Part shown: piece after piece, positions 33,276-41,463 of the stretch
Layout of the letters: each line of letters begins with the position of its first letter
Position numbering within the stretch: the first letter of the stretch is position 1
Assembly: GCA_965208525.1 (NCBI GenBank)
Contig: OZ242340.1
Span: forward strand, 1,364,001-1,428,000
Length of the DNA stretch: 64,000 bases
Direction of reading: 5' to 3'
From: VXYL01 sp965208525
Lineage (GTDB): Bacteria; Pseudomonadota; Gammaproteobacteria; Pseudomonadales; Azotimanducaceae
The notes under the pieces: generated by a model
Database searches by the model: none
The model's input: only the letters and a program-made list of their open reading frames with translations
What the model was told of the DNA's origin: nothing
Position numbers and translations under genes: made by a program

Positions 33276-34203
33276 CTACGAAACGCCTCCATCCCAATCC
33301 GGGTCGAACTCGTGAAACGCGGCCGAGTGCGTAACAGGGACGCGGCCCGCGCGTAGCTCGTCGCGGGCGTGTTGGTAGGTCGCTGGTATGTCGATGTTCC
33401 CGAAGTCGGGGGCGTTCCATGGATCTTTCGGTGCGTTTCGGATGGCGTCTGCCCGTTCTTGGAGGTCGGCGGGATCGCGGGACTTGCCCATCTCGAGAAC
33501 GGAAGGCGTGCCGTCGATGAACATGAGACTGACCAGTAGATAGTACAGATCGTCGGTTCGGCGCTGAGACACGTCGACAATGCTGGAAACGACCCTGCAC
33601 GCGTGATACCCGGGAACCAAGTCGCGTTCCTTGATATGCCAACGGATGGAGACGCCACTGTTACCCGGTCGTACGTAGAAGCCAGCGATGTCGTAGCCGA
33701 AGTGGTGGAGGAACTGCAGGATCGTGCTCGAGACGGAAACGCATCTCCTGGCCAGACTCGAACCACTTGAAGATGCGGCAGTTGCTGGCCCGCTCCCGAG
33801 CCCTGCCCCCACAGTGGAGCAGATCGTTCCGGATTCGGTTGAGGTCCGCGAACAGATCGGCCTTGAGGCCGCTTCCGCCCTTCTTCGGACGGTACATTTC
33901 GATGTTTCGGCGACACGTCTCCCAGATGCCGCAAACAGTCGCGATCCAGCCGACGTAGGCTGGCTGGACGAGGAAGCCGTCGTGGCCAACGACGTCGACC
34001 GGAGAAACTGTCTGGTTGAGTCGGATGCACTGGATGGCCACCGACATGGGCGGTGGGCAGAACGCGGCGGGTGTCGGTAGCGTGGCAAGCCGGTCGGCTG
34101 CCTCGAGGACATAGAACAACTGGCCGGTAGCAGCGTACACCTGCGTGACGAGGTCCGCATACGTGTTGGGTTGGACAACAACGGCGCGATTTGCAAGCTC
34201 CAT
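33276..34203 (-). pseudogene. frameshifted element protein with a HEPN-like motif
   Basis: A protein-like sequence starts at ATG 34203 (MELANRAVVVQPNTYADLV) behind an aaggag site. It runs to about residue 157 (FKWFESGQEMRF) and then continues only in another frame (VSSTILQFLHHFGYDIAGFY) to 33276. The shift lies near 33735-33745, and the second half has no usable start, so it is one broken gene or a sequencing error. The first half contains LNRIRNDLLHCGG, whose R-N-x3-H spacing matches the catalytic motif of HEPN ribonucleases. The intact product would be about 309 residues. I do not recognise the family. Confidence 0.65.
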
Positions 34204-34336
34204 TTCGGAACTCCTTACCTTGACGTGCGTCGATGACCCATCTGGAGTCGGAGGCGCACAGCCGGTTGCGGGAGAGGGCGACGGGAGGGAAGACGAAGTC
34301 GGGCGAGCATGATCGGACGGCGGTAGCTGAGATTGG

Positions 34337-34747
34337 CTACGAAAGTGGCGGGCTCCGCTCGGCGTCGATGGTTCGGTATGCGGTAGCCAAGGACGGGAAC
34401 CGATGCGCGAGCGCGCGCAATGCGCGATGGCGGATGAGCGCGATGACGTCGTCGCGGCGACCGCGACCGTAGTGCGCGGCGACATCGGCGACGAGTTCCT
34501 CGTAGTTCGTGCACGAGTGGCGCAGGTTGTGTACGGCGTCCCGGCGTATGGCTTCGGCAGCGTTGCGGTCGCCGTCGCGCTCGAGTCGCTGGGCGCGCCG
34601 CTCGGTGCTGGCCGCCAGGGCTGTCGCGTGCCGGTCATACACGAGAAGCGTCGCGCGGCGTGCCCAATCGATTGGATCGGAGGCGAGCAGTAAGGCGTCA
34701 GACGAATCGTCCGGGTCGATGGGGGATTCGGCGTGGCGGGCGGTCAT
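34337..34747 (-). CDS. element-associated hypothetical protein
   Basis: 136 residues, mostly helical and Arg/Ala-rich. The segment AVHNLRHSCTNYEELVADVA followed by ALAHRFPSLA resembles a small family I remember from conjugative elements and phages (a TNY-x-x-L motif followed by a YP/FP motif), with no known function. The start overlaps the upstream stop (ATGA), so it is coupled to the 34744-35316 gene. Confidence 0.65.
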   Translation of the reverse strand: MTARHAESPIDPDDSSDALLLASDPIDWARRATLLVYDRHATALAASTERRAQRLERDGDRNAAEAIRRDAVHNLRHSCTNYEELVADVAAHYGRGRRDDVIALIRHRALRALAHRFPSLATAYRTIDAERSPPLS

Positions 34748-35316
34748 GAGGAAGCCCAGGGCTGCCGCGGGCCATCGAGACGCTTGGCTACGGCCAGGGC
34801 GGACCGGGGGATGTTGGCGATGGCGGTGCGGATCTCCCGGGAAAGGTGGCGTGCGCCGTTGGACGGCAGGTCGCTGCGGGCGAGGTACGTGGACGTGGCG
34901 TAGGCGGCGTTGACGCAGGCGTCGTAGTCGAGGAGCAGTTCGGCGTAGGCGGTGACCAGGGGGTCCGGGTGGGGATTGAGTCGGGGCGAGGTCCAGGGGC
35001 GTGGCGGTAGACCGCGAAGGAAGGCGTCGCGCATCGCGTTATCCGCATGGCGCCAGGACCGTACGCCGCTTAGTGCGGCTCCCAGGCGCTCGCGGGTCTC
35101 GGCGAGCCACCAGGCGGCGTCGGGGTCGTTTGCGTGGGCGCGAATGGTGGCGATGGCGGTGGCGTAGTCGACGATGGACGGGATCGAGTAGTTGCGGTTG
35201 CCGGAATGGCCCCACCACAGCCGCTGAGCCTCCGGGGTTCGGATCGGGTGCCGGCGCGGGGCGTTTGGCGGGCGAGTTGAACGCGGGCGTCGGCGGGGCT
35301 TGGGTCGGTTTGTCAT
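34744..35316 (-). CDS. element-associated hypothetical protein, possibly PFL_4669/DUF1845-like
   Basis: 190 residues starting MTNRPKPRRRPRS. After a basic N-terminus, the pattern TPEAQRLWWGHSGNRNY, DPDAAWWLAETRERL and DPLVTAYAELLLDYDACVNAAYATSTYLAR resembles the ICE family PFL_4669 (TIGR03761): a W-W-L segment, then a DYD-like helix. I hold this only as a possibility. It is the first gene of a two- or three-gene minus-strand group. Confidence 0.55.
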   Translation of the reverse strand: MTNRPKPRRRPRSTRPPNAPRRHPIRTPEAQRLWWGHSGNRNYSIPSIVDYATAIATIRAHANDPDAAWWLAETRERLGAALSGVRSWRHADNAMRDAFLRGLPPRPWTSPRLNPHPDPLVTAYAELLLDYDACVNAAYATSTYLARSDLPSNGARHLSREIRTAIANIPRSALAVAKRLDGPRQPWASS

Positions 35317-35600
35317 GGGGGCGGCGATTGTACGGGGTCGGCGGAAGCGTGTGAATCGCGCCGGCGGAAATCGGGCCGTGGTCGGGGCGATGGATTGGTG
35401 TCTCGTTGCGCTCAACATCACACCGTGGCGCGCGGGGACGTCGGGATCGGGTGACGGAGGTTGTCTAGGGGTGCGAACTGGGCGGTGTGCGGGCGGTGGC
35501 GCGCCGAAGGCGCGGCGACGCCCGGGCGACGGCGTTCCGGCAGCGGAACGCCGGTGCCTCCTGGGTGCGGGTGCGGGTTGCGGGCGGGCGGCTGCGGGAA

Positions 35601-35649
35601 CGGCCCCTGTCACTAATTTCGCGAAGCCGGAAATTAGTGACAGGGGCCG
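35601..35649. repeat. perfect 20-bp inverted repeat with 9-base spacer
   Basis: cggcccctgtcactaatttc (35601-35620) is followed by gcgaagccg and the exact reverse complement at 35630-35649. The AT-rich inner arm stands out from the surrounding high GC. It could be an oriT hairpin, a recombination site or a transposase-associated palindrome. Confidence 0.85.
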
Positions 35650-36428
35650 CGACGCCGTGCATGGCGCGAGGTTCGGGCGCGATCGGGCGCATTACGGGCT
35701 CGTGACGAAGCGCCCCGGCGTGTGATAGCGTCGCTCGTACTCCATGGCGAGTAGTGGCGCGACAAGGCGTCCCGTCCTCGGTGCGACGGCGAGGATGCGC
35801 GGCGTCGAAGCGGGCGATGCGTGGCAACGCATCGGGCGCATCGAACGTCGTTCGGGGTGCGAGAACGCCCCCGTAGGGCTTGGTGAGAGTCAAGCGCCGG
35901 ACACGGCGCGTCCGCCGGTGACGGCGGACGAAGCCTGGAGACAGGCGGGCGACGGGCGACCGTCGCTGTGGCGCAAGGAGCGTGGGAACGGCTCCGCGCC
36001 GCGTTTCGCGCCGATCGGACGCGCGAGGAACCCGGAGGGCACGTAATGGTGACGCGTGCCGGAGATCCGGGGGATGCGCGCGGGAGCGGCCAGCGGGCAC
36101 GGACACGTGCCGCGGGTCGGCGGACCGATCGACGGGGAAGGGAAACGCTCAAGGGACGGCGCCTTCGATGTGGCGGGGGTGCCGGGCGTCTCCGACGGGG
36201 ACGCGCAGCGTGGATGAGGCCGGGTGGAGTGACAGTGCGCGCGTAATGGCGACGCACGCGACGGGACCGACAGGACCGTGCCCGGTGGCCTAGGAAAGGC
36301 AGTTCCATTGGTTTGCTTCGGGGATGCCCGGAGTTCCGCAGGAGGACGTCGACGACATCCTTCGTGCCGCGTCGCAAGCCTGACATGGCTGCGGCGAAAA
36401 CCGTAACGTTGAGCAAACAGATTAGGAA

Positions 36429-36464
36429 GACGGCGGTCGCCCGCTTGGCCGGGCGCCCGCCGTC
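36429..36464. repeat. hairpin upstream of the integrase gene
   Basis: Stem gacggcgg/ccgccgtc (36429-36436/36457-36464), one mismatch, then cgcccg/cgggcg (36438-36443/36450-36455) with a six-base loop. There is no T-run. It could be a terminator-like or regulatory structure in the integrase leader. Confidence 0.6.
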
Positions 36465-36499
36465 GGCATTTGGGTATCGGAGGAAGCGGCAGGAGGGCG

Positions 36500-37477
36500 A
36501 TGGCGAGAGGCAGCAGGCGCTCGCGCGGGAGCCGAGGCGGCGCTCGGCGCGGGCGTGCGAACGGGTCCCGGGCGAAGGACGCCGGCGGAGCGCGCAAGCG
36601 CGGCGCCGCCGAGGGCGACCGCCTCTACCGGGATCTCTGCGACCTGGTGCGTCGCAACCCGTCGGGCTCGGAGGCGCGCATGCGGCAGCGGCGCGCGGGG
36701 CTGCGCACGATCAGCGCGCGCCTCGAGGCGCTGGGGTTCCGGGGGATGCGGCCGCGCTCGCTCGGGGGCCGGCACGTCTGGGCCCTGGTCGGCGACTGGC
36801 ACGCCCGCGGGCTTTCCTCCGGGACGATGAAGAACCTGATGGTCCACTTGCGCTGGTGGGCCGGCGCGGTCGGCAAGGGTTCGGTCGTGATGCGCGACAA
36901 CCCCCGCTACGGCATCGCGGACCGCAGGGCCGCGCGCGGTTACCGGGACGGACTGGTCCTGGACCGGGCGAAGCTCGAAGCCGTGCGCGACGAGCGGGTG
37001 CGGCTCTCGCTGGAGCTTCAGGCGGCGTTCGGCCTCCGGCGCGAGGAGGCGATCAAGTTTCGCGTCGCCTACGCCGACCGCGGCGACCGGATCGTGCTCA
37101 GGGCGTCCTGGTGCAAGGGCGGCCGCGCGCGGGAGGTGCCGATCCTGGCGGACGCCCAGCGCGAACTGCTGGATCGCGTGCACGTGTTCGCGGGCAAGGA
37201 CTCGCTCATCCGGCCGGAGGAGAAGTACGTGCAGCAGATGGGACGGTTCGAGCGGGACACGCGGCGCGCCGGGATCCCGAAGTCGCACCGGCTGCGGCAC
37301 GGCTACGGGCAGCGCCGCTACCGGGAGCTGACGGGATTTCCGTGCGCCGCCGCGGGCGGCAAGGGGGTGCGCGCCATGACCCGGGAGGAGCGCCGGCTGG
37401 ACGCCCTCGCCCGTCGGACGATCGCCGGCGAGCTCGGTCACGCGCGCGTCGACGTGGTGGCCGTCTACGTAGGCTAA
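36500..37477 (+). CDS. tyrosine recombinase (integrase)
   Basis: 325 residues from an ATG with aggaggg upstream; a TTG ten codons earlier is less likely. The first 45 residues are Arg/Gly-rich. An N-terminal core-binding domain follows (about 50-155), then a catalytic domain with LQAAFGLRREEAIKF (catalytic Arg), KGGRAREVPI (beta-hairpin Lys), KSHRLRHGYGQRRY (HxxR-type box) and LGHARVDVVAVYVG, ending with the Tyr nucleophile. It resembles the ICE integrases of the domain-N/INT_C type. It lies 6.3 kb from the tRNA, further than usual. Confidence 0.88.
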   Translation: MARGSRRSRGSRGGARRGRANGSRAKDAGGARKRGAAEGDRLYRDLCDLVRRNPSGSEARMRQRRAGLRTISARLEALGFRGMRPRSLGGRHVWALVGDWHARGLSSGTMKNLMVHLRWWAGAVGKGSVVMRDNPRYGIADRRAARGYRDGLVLDRAKLEAVRDERVRLSLELQAAFGLRREEAIKFRVAYADRGDRIVLRASWCKGGRAREVPILADAQRELLDRVHVFAGKDSLIRPEEKYVQQMGRFERDTRRAGIPKSHRLRHGYGQRRYRELTGFPCAAAGGKGVRAMTREERRLDALARRTIAGELGHARVDVVAVYVG

Positions 37478-37528
37478 GCAGGGGACGGCGCGGCGTTGTA
37501 CGGCGGGCTCCGGCGTTGCTCCGTGTAA

Positions 37529-37544
37529 CTGTTTGGATATACAG
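37529..37544. promoter_or_regulatory. LexA-type SOS box
   Basis: ctgt-ttggatat-acag is an exact match to the gammaproteobacterial LexA consensus CTGT-N8-ACAG, flanked by A/T (aactgt...acagtaa). It lies eight bases before the ATG at 37552, so LexA would cover the start of the small ORF. SOS control of mobile-element genes is well known. Confidence 0.75.
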
Positions 37545-37551
37545 TAACGCC

Positions 37552-37746
37552 ATGGACCGCGACGCCCCCGTCATGCTCGCCCGCCGCCGCGCCTTGCGGC
37601 GCATCCCGGGCATGCCCGACAGCCTGACGCTGCGCTTGGAGGTGCAGGTGCCGCCGGACCTCCGGGGGCTGGTGCTGGTGGTCGAGCAGCGTCTGACGCG
37701 GCGCGACGTGGCCAGGATGCTGGCGACCTTCGACGCGCCCGCGTGA
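37552..37746 (+). CDS. small protein behind an SOS box, unknown function
   Basis: 64 residues (MDRDAPVMLARRRALRRIPG at the start, then SLTLRLEVQVPPDLRGLVLV). An Arg-rich start is followed by what looks like a beta-strand/helix unit. It matches no family I know; it is not DinI-like. It lies 74 bases after the integrase stop. No ribosome site is visible at the first ATG, so an internal start is possible. The LexA box suggests induction by DNA damage. Confidence 0.6.
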   Translation: MDRDAPVMLARRRALRRIPGMPDSLTLRLEVQVPPDLRGLVLVVEQRLTRRDVARMLATFDAPA

Positions 37747-37821
37747 AGCGGCGGCTACCCGGCGAGGAGGGCGCGCTTGACGGCCAGGCTCGGGCGGAAT
37801 CGGCAACCCGCCCGGTGGCGC

Positions 37822-38379
37822 TCAGGGGATCGCCACCGGCTCGACCGGCGCCGGCGGGAACCGCTTCATGCGCCACAGCACGATCGACCAGCGCGCCGGG
37901 TCGGCGTTGATGACGCGGTGCTGGTGCTTGCAGTCGAACGCGATCACATGGCCAGGGAAGAGGTCCAGCCAGAGTGGGTTCTGCGGACGGCCGTTCGCCG
38001 AGTCTCGTTCGGAGTCGATCTCGAACGTGGCGAACCCGAGGTTCACGATGAGGGCGGCGTTCATGGCGTAGGCCGCGTCGCGGTGCCAGGCGATGCCGAC
38101 GTCGCCCCGGATCGCCAGACCGAGCTGCGGCTGCGTGGCCGGGTGGAACCGCTGCCAGACTCGGGTGAGCCAGGGCCAGAGGCGCTCGGAGGCGAGGCCG
38201 GGCCGCCAGGGCTGTGTCGGGCCGAGCGGCGCCTCGATCTCGAGCCAGGCGCGCTGCCGGCCCTTGGCGTAGTTCGAGACGTCGGGCGCGAGGTGCGGCG
38301 CGACGTGGCGGTCGAGGTGGGCGACGACGTCGCGCGTGGTTCCGTCGCCGAGCCGGAAGGGCGGGCGGATGCAGGTCAT
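37822..38379 (-). CDS. 2-oxoglutarate/Fe(II)-dependent oxygenase-like protein
   Basis: 185 residues from the ATG giving MTCIRPPFRLGDG. The double-stranded beta-helix metal site is visible: GIAWHRDAAY (HxD), a distal His in KHQHRVINAD and Arg in PARWSIVLWRMK. It resembles small AlkB-like or prolyl-hydroxylase-like oxygenases; the substrate is unknown. As cargo on a mobile element it might modify DNA, protein or a metabolite. It is transcribed opposite to its neighbours, with a shared-type inverted repeat upstream. Confidence 0.78.
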   Translation of the reverse strand: MTCIRPPFRLGDGTTRDVVAHLDRHVAPHLAPDVSNYAKGRQRAWLEIEAPLGPTQPWRPGLASERLWPWLTRVWQRFHPATQPQLGLAIRGDVGIAWHRDAAYAMNAALIVNLGFATFEIDSERDSANGRPQNPLWLDLFPGHVIAFDCKHQHRVINADPARWSIVLWRMKRFPPAPVEPVAIP

Positions 38380-38695
38380 GGGGATCTCCTCTGAAGTCCG
38401 TTGCGGATGCCCCGACGCTCCGGTCCGCGGGGGGAAGCCGCGGGTCAAGACCGCCGCAGGCGCCTGCGAGGGCCTGGCCTTGACGCGCGGCGCCCGCGGA
38501 CCAGGCTGGCGGCGGCCCGCACCGGACGGGGCTTGTCGAGCGCGCACGACACGCGGTTGCGCGGGGCTGCGCGGGTCCGCAATGCCGTCGAAACGACGCG
38601 GAAAAACGGCGTTCCGACGGCAGTTTTTCCCGTCGAATCAGCCTGCTACATTCCGCGCGGTCCAGTGAGTCGAACCCCGTTCCGGGGGCCTGCAG
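38380..38695. promoter_or_regulatory. 316-base divergent control region between the oxygenase and transfer genes
   Basis: No gene is visible. It contains gtcaag (38444-38449) and cttgac (38479-38484), like the inverted repeat before the SSB-tail gene, and a second inverted repeat ggaaaaac (38600-38607)/gtttttcc (38623-38630), a candidate operator for the transfer operon that begins at 38696. Confidence 0.5.
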
Positions 38696-39388
38696 ATGCC
38701 AGCATCCAGGTGGTTCGGCGCGGGCGCGGGCGCGCTCGCCGCCGTAGGGATCATGGGCGCCGCGACCCTCGTCACGAGCGCCGAGATCGAGCAAACCGAC
38801 GTCCGCGCCAGCGCGGTCGAGGCGACCGCCGCGCGCGCCTGGAATCTCGAAGAGACCGACTGGACCCGCTACCAAACGCTGATGGCCGGCCGCCGCGGCC
38901 GCTGGTCCCCCGACGCCGACCCCCTCCTGGTGCTCGGCGCCCACGCCCGCACCCCCGCCGAGCGCCGCCGGTTCGCCGAGGCGTACGTCGCGGCGGAGAA
39001 GGAGCGCGTCGAGGGCGAGCTCGCGTTCGAGCGCGCCGTCGGCGAAGCCTGGGCGCGGCTCTACGGGGACGAGGCGCTATTCGCGTCGGCCCCCTCCCCC
39101 GCGCCGGACGACGGCGCCGCGCTCCGCTTCGCGGTGGCGCTCGACGCCGACTGCGTGCCGTGCCGGGCGCTCGCCGAGCGGTACTGGGGCGCGGGCGCGC
39201 CGGTGGACTTCCACGTGCTCGGCACGGGCGGGCGCGACGCGGCGCTCGTGGACTGGGTGCGGACGCTCGCGGTGGACATCTCGCGCCCCGGCGTCACCGT
39301 CAACCACGGCGACCGCTTCGAGGGCGAGGCGGTGCCGCTCGTGCTCGCCCAGGCGCTCGACGGCACCTGGCGCGAGTTGGGGCGGTAG
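38696..39388 (+). CDS. ICE transfer protein, TIGR03759 family
   Basis: 230 residues. An N-terminal hydrophobic segment looks like a signal or anchor (ALAAVGIMGAATLVTSA). The family pattern DWTRYQTLMAGRRGRWSPDADPLLVLGAHA, the thioredoxin-like CVPC motif (DADCVPCRALAERY) and a late VTVNHGDRFEG are present. It is periplasmic and possibly a disulfide-related factor of the conjugation machine. It is the first gene of the visible transfer operon, and TraD follows after five bases. Confidence 0.85.
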   Translation: MPASRWFGAGAGALAAVGIMGAATLVTSAEIEQTDVRASAVEATAARAWNLEETDWTRYQTLMAGRRGRWSPDADPLLVLGAHARTPAERRRFAEAYVAAEKERVEGELAFERAVGEAWARLYGDEALFASAPSPAPDDGAALRFAVALDADCVPCRALAERYWGAGAPVDFHVLGTGGRDAALVDWVRTLAVDISRPGVTVNHGDRFEGEAVPLVLAQALDGTWRELGR

Positions 39389-39393
39389 CGGCG

Positions 39394-41463
39394 ATGCTCG
39401 GCGACCACCCGATCGAGGCCCTCCTGCGGCCGCCCGTGGAGCTGACGGTCTGCGTGGTGAGCTGGCTCTGCGGCGCGCTGCTCGTGCTGGCGCCCGCCAC
39501 GTTCATGGTCACGCCCGACGTGGCGTACGTGACCGCCGCGCTCTTCGCCGCCTACGGCCTCTGGTGGGGCCGCCGCGGCTGGCGCGTGGTGCGCTACCAG
39601 CGGAACCTGCGGCGCCGCCGCGCGTGGACGCTCGGCCACGGCGACGTGCCGGTCTCCGAGCGCGGCCTCTTCCTCGGCCGCGGCTTCGAGTGGGGCGCCC
39701 GCCACACTCAGCGCTACGCCGATACGCAGAAGGCGCGCTTCCGCCGCTTCGTCGAACCCGCCGCGCTGGTGCGCCGCGTGCGCGCCGCCGAGGACGTCTG
39801 GGCCGAGTGGCCCGGCGCCCGGCTCCTGCGCTGGGACTCGGCGCTCAACCCGTTCCGCCCGGAGCCGGACGTCGGCGGCGACGCGGCGCTGCACGGCGTC
39901 GAGCTCGCCGAGCGCGACGTCGCGATCCCGATGGCCGACCGCAACGGCCACACCCTCGTCCTCGGGACCACGCGCGTCGGCAAGACCCGGGCGCTCGAGA
40001 TCGCGGTCGCCCAGGACATCCGCCGCGGCGACGTGGTGGTGGTCTTCGACCCGAAGGGCGACGCCGACCTCCTGCGCGCGGTGGCGGACGTCTGCCGCGA
40101 CTGCGGCCGCGACGACGACTTCATGCTCTTCCACCTCGGCTACCCGGAGGTCAGCTCCCGCTACAACGGCGTCGGCGACTTCCGCCGCGTCACCGAGGTC
40201 GCCTCGCGGGTCGCGGGCCAGGTTTCCGGCGAGGGCCAGTCCGCGGTCTTCAGGGAGTTCGTCTGGAGGTTCGTGAACATCGTCGCCCGCGCGCTCACCG
40301 CGCTCGGCGAGCGCCCCGACTACGGCACGATCCACGGCCACGTCGTGAACATCGACGGGCTGGTGGTGCGCTACGCCGACGCGTTCTTCGCCGCCCGCCC
40401 GGAGGTCGTGCAGAAGGTGGACGCCGAGGAGGCGGCGCTGAACGCCTCGCGCACGAAGCTCGAGCGCCACCTGGAGGGCCGCCCGAAGCGGCTGGTCGCC
40501 TGGGAGCGCGTGCTCGGCCGTGCCGAGATGGCGGGCCGCACCGACGACGTGCTGACGGGCCTCCGATCGGCGCTCCGCTACGAGCGCAGCTACTTCGACA
40601 AGCTGGTCGCCTCGCTCCTGCCGCTCCTGGAGAAGCTCACCTCCGGCAAGAGCGCGGAGCTCCTGGCGCCGGACTACCTCGATCTCGAGGACGAGCGCCC
40701 CGTCTGGGACTGGCAGAAGGTGGTGAACCAGAGGCTCGTGGTCTACGTCGGCCTCGACGCGCTCTCGGACGCCGCCGTGGCGGGCGCCGTCGGCAACTCG
40801 ATGTTCGCCGACCTCGTCGGCTACGCCGGCGAGCGCTACAAGCACGGCGACGGCCACGGCCACCCGGACGGCGGCGCCGGCCGGGAGCAGGCGCGCATCG
40901 CCGTGCACATGGACGAGTTCTCGGAGCTCATGGGCGACGAGTTCGTGCCGATGGTCAACAAGGGCGGCGCGGCGGGGCTGATGGTGACCGCCTACAGCCA
41001 GACGCTCGCCGACATCGAGGCGAAGATGGGCAGCGCCGCGGTCGCCCAACAGGTGATCGGCAACTTCAACAACCTCGTCATGTTCCGCGTGAAGGGTCTC
41101 GAGACCGCCCGGATCATGTCGGAGCAGCTCCCCGAGGTGACGGTCACCGAGATCACGCAGATCGCGGGCTACACCGACTCGAGCGACCCCGACTCGGAGA
41201 AGACCTTCACCTCGCGCCAGGAGGACCGGGTCAGCACCTCGCGCGTGCCGATGCTCGACGCCCACGCGCTCACCAAGCTCCCGAAGGGCGAGTGCTTCGC
41301 GATGCTGCGCGGCGGCAAGTTTTACAAGCTGCGCCTGCCGCTGCCGACCCCGAGCGGGCGCTCGGCCGGCGAGGCGTTCGAGGCGCTCGCCGCGGACATG
41401 CGCCGCCGCTACGAGGCGGCCGGCACGCTCGGCGCCAGCGCGCTTGCGGATGCCGGCGCGTGA
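39394..41463 (+). CDS. traD: TraD-like conjugative coupling protein (SXT/TOL subfamily)
   Basis: A 689-residue VirD4-class ATPase that brings the relaxase-DNA complex to the secretion channel. Two N-terminal membrane helices (about residues 15-60) precede the motor domain with Walker A GTTRVGKTRALE and Walker B VVVFDPKGDADLL. The later IAVHMDEFSELMGDEFV and ATPase motifs to QRED-like ends are complete. The start is the ATG giving MLGDHPIEALLRPP. It overlaps the next gene by 20 bases. Confidence 0.93.
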   Translation: MLGDHPIEALLRPPVELTVCVVSWLCGALLVLAPATFMVTPDVAYVTAALFAAYGLWWGRRGWRVVRYQRNLRRRRAWTLGHGDVPVSERGLFLGRGFEWGARHTQRYADTQKARFRRFVEPAALVRRVRAAEDVWAEWPGARLLRWDSALNPFRPEPDVGGDAALHGVELAERDVAIPMADRNGHTLVLGTTRVGKTRALEIAVAQDIRRGDVVVVFDPKGDADLLRAVADVCRDCGRDDDFMLFHLGYPEVSSRYNGVGDFRRVTEVASRVAGQVSGEGQSAVFREFVWRFVNIVARALTALGERPDYGTIHGHVVNIDGLVVRYADAFFAARPEVVQKVDAEEAALNASRTKLERHLEGRPKRLVAWERVLGRAEMAGRTDDVLTGLRSALRYERSYFDKLVASLLPLLEKLTSGKSAELLAPDYLDLEDERPVWDWQKVVNQRLVVYVGLDALSDAAVAGAVGNSMFADLVGYAGERYKHGDGHGHPDGGAGREQARIAVHMDEFSELMGDEFVPMVNKGGAAGLMVTAYSQTLADIEAKMGSAAVAQQVIGNFNNLVMFRVKGLETARIMSEQLPEVTVTEITQIAGYTDSSDPDSEKTFTSRQEDRVSTSRVPMLDAHALTKLPKGECFAMLRGGKFYKLRLPLPTPSGRSAGEAFEALAADMRRRYEAAGTLGASALADAGA

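Larger units (their letters stand above)
35317..36499. other. 1.2-kb region without a confident gene, possible oriT or control region
   Basis: Several long frames are open on both strands, but all are Arg/Ala/Gly-rich with no conserved segment, as expected by chance at this GC content. Notable structures are a perfect 20-base inverted repeat (35601-35620/35630-35649) and a 14-pair hairpin (36429-36464) just before the integrase gene. Its size, lack of genes and palindromes fit a transfer origin or regulatory region, but nothing proves this. Confidence 0.45.

Noticed and set aside
35465..36597. Several 200-260-codon frames in the gap before the integrase
   Set aside because: All give Arg/Pro/Ala-rich products with no conserved region and overlap each other in different frames.
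36313..37746. A 477-codon plus-strand frame over the integrase
   Set aside because: Its product is Arg/Gly-rich; the integrase frame has the tyrosine recombinase motifs.
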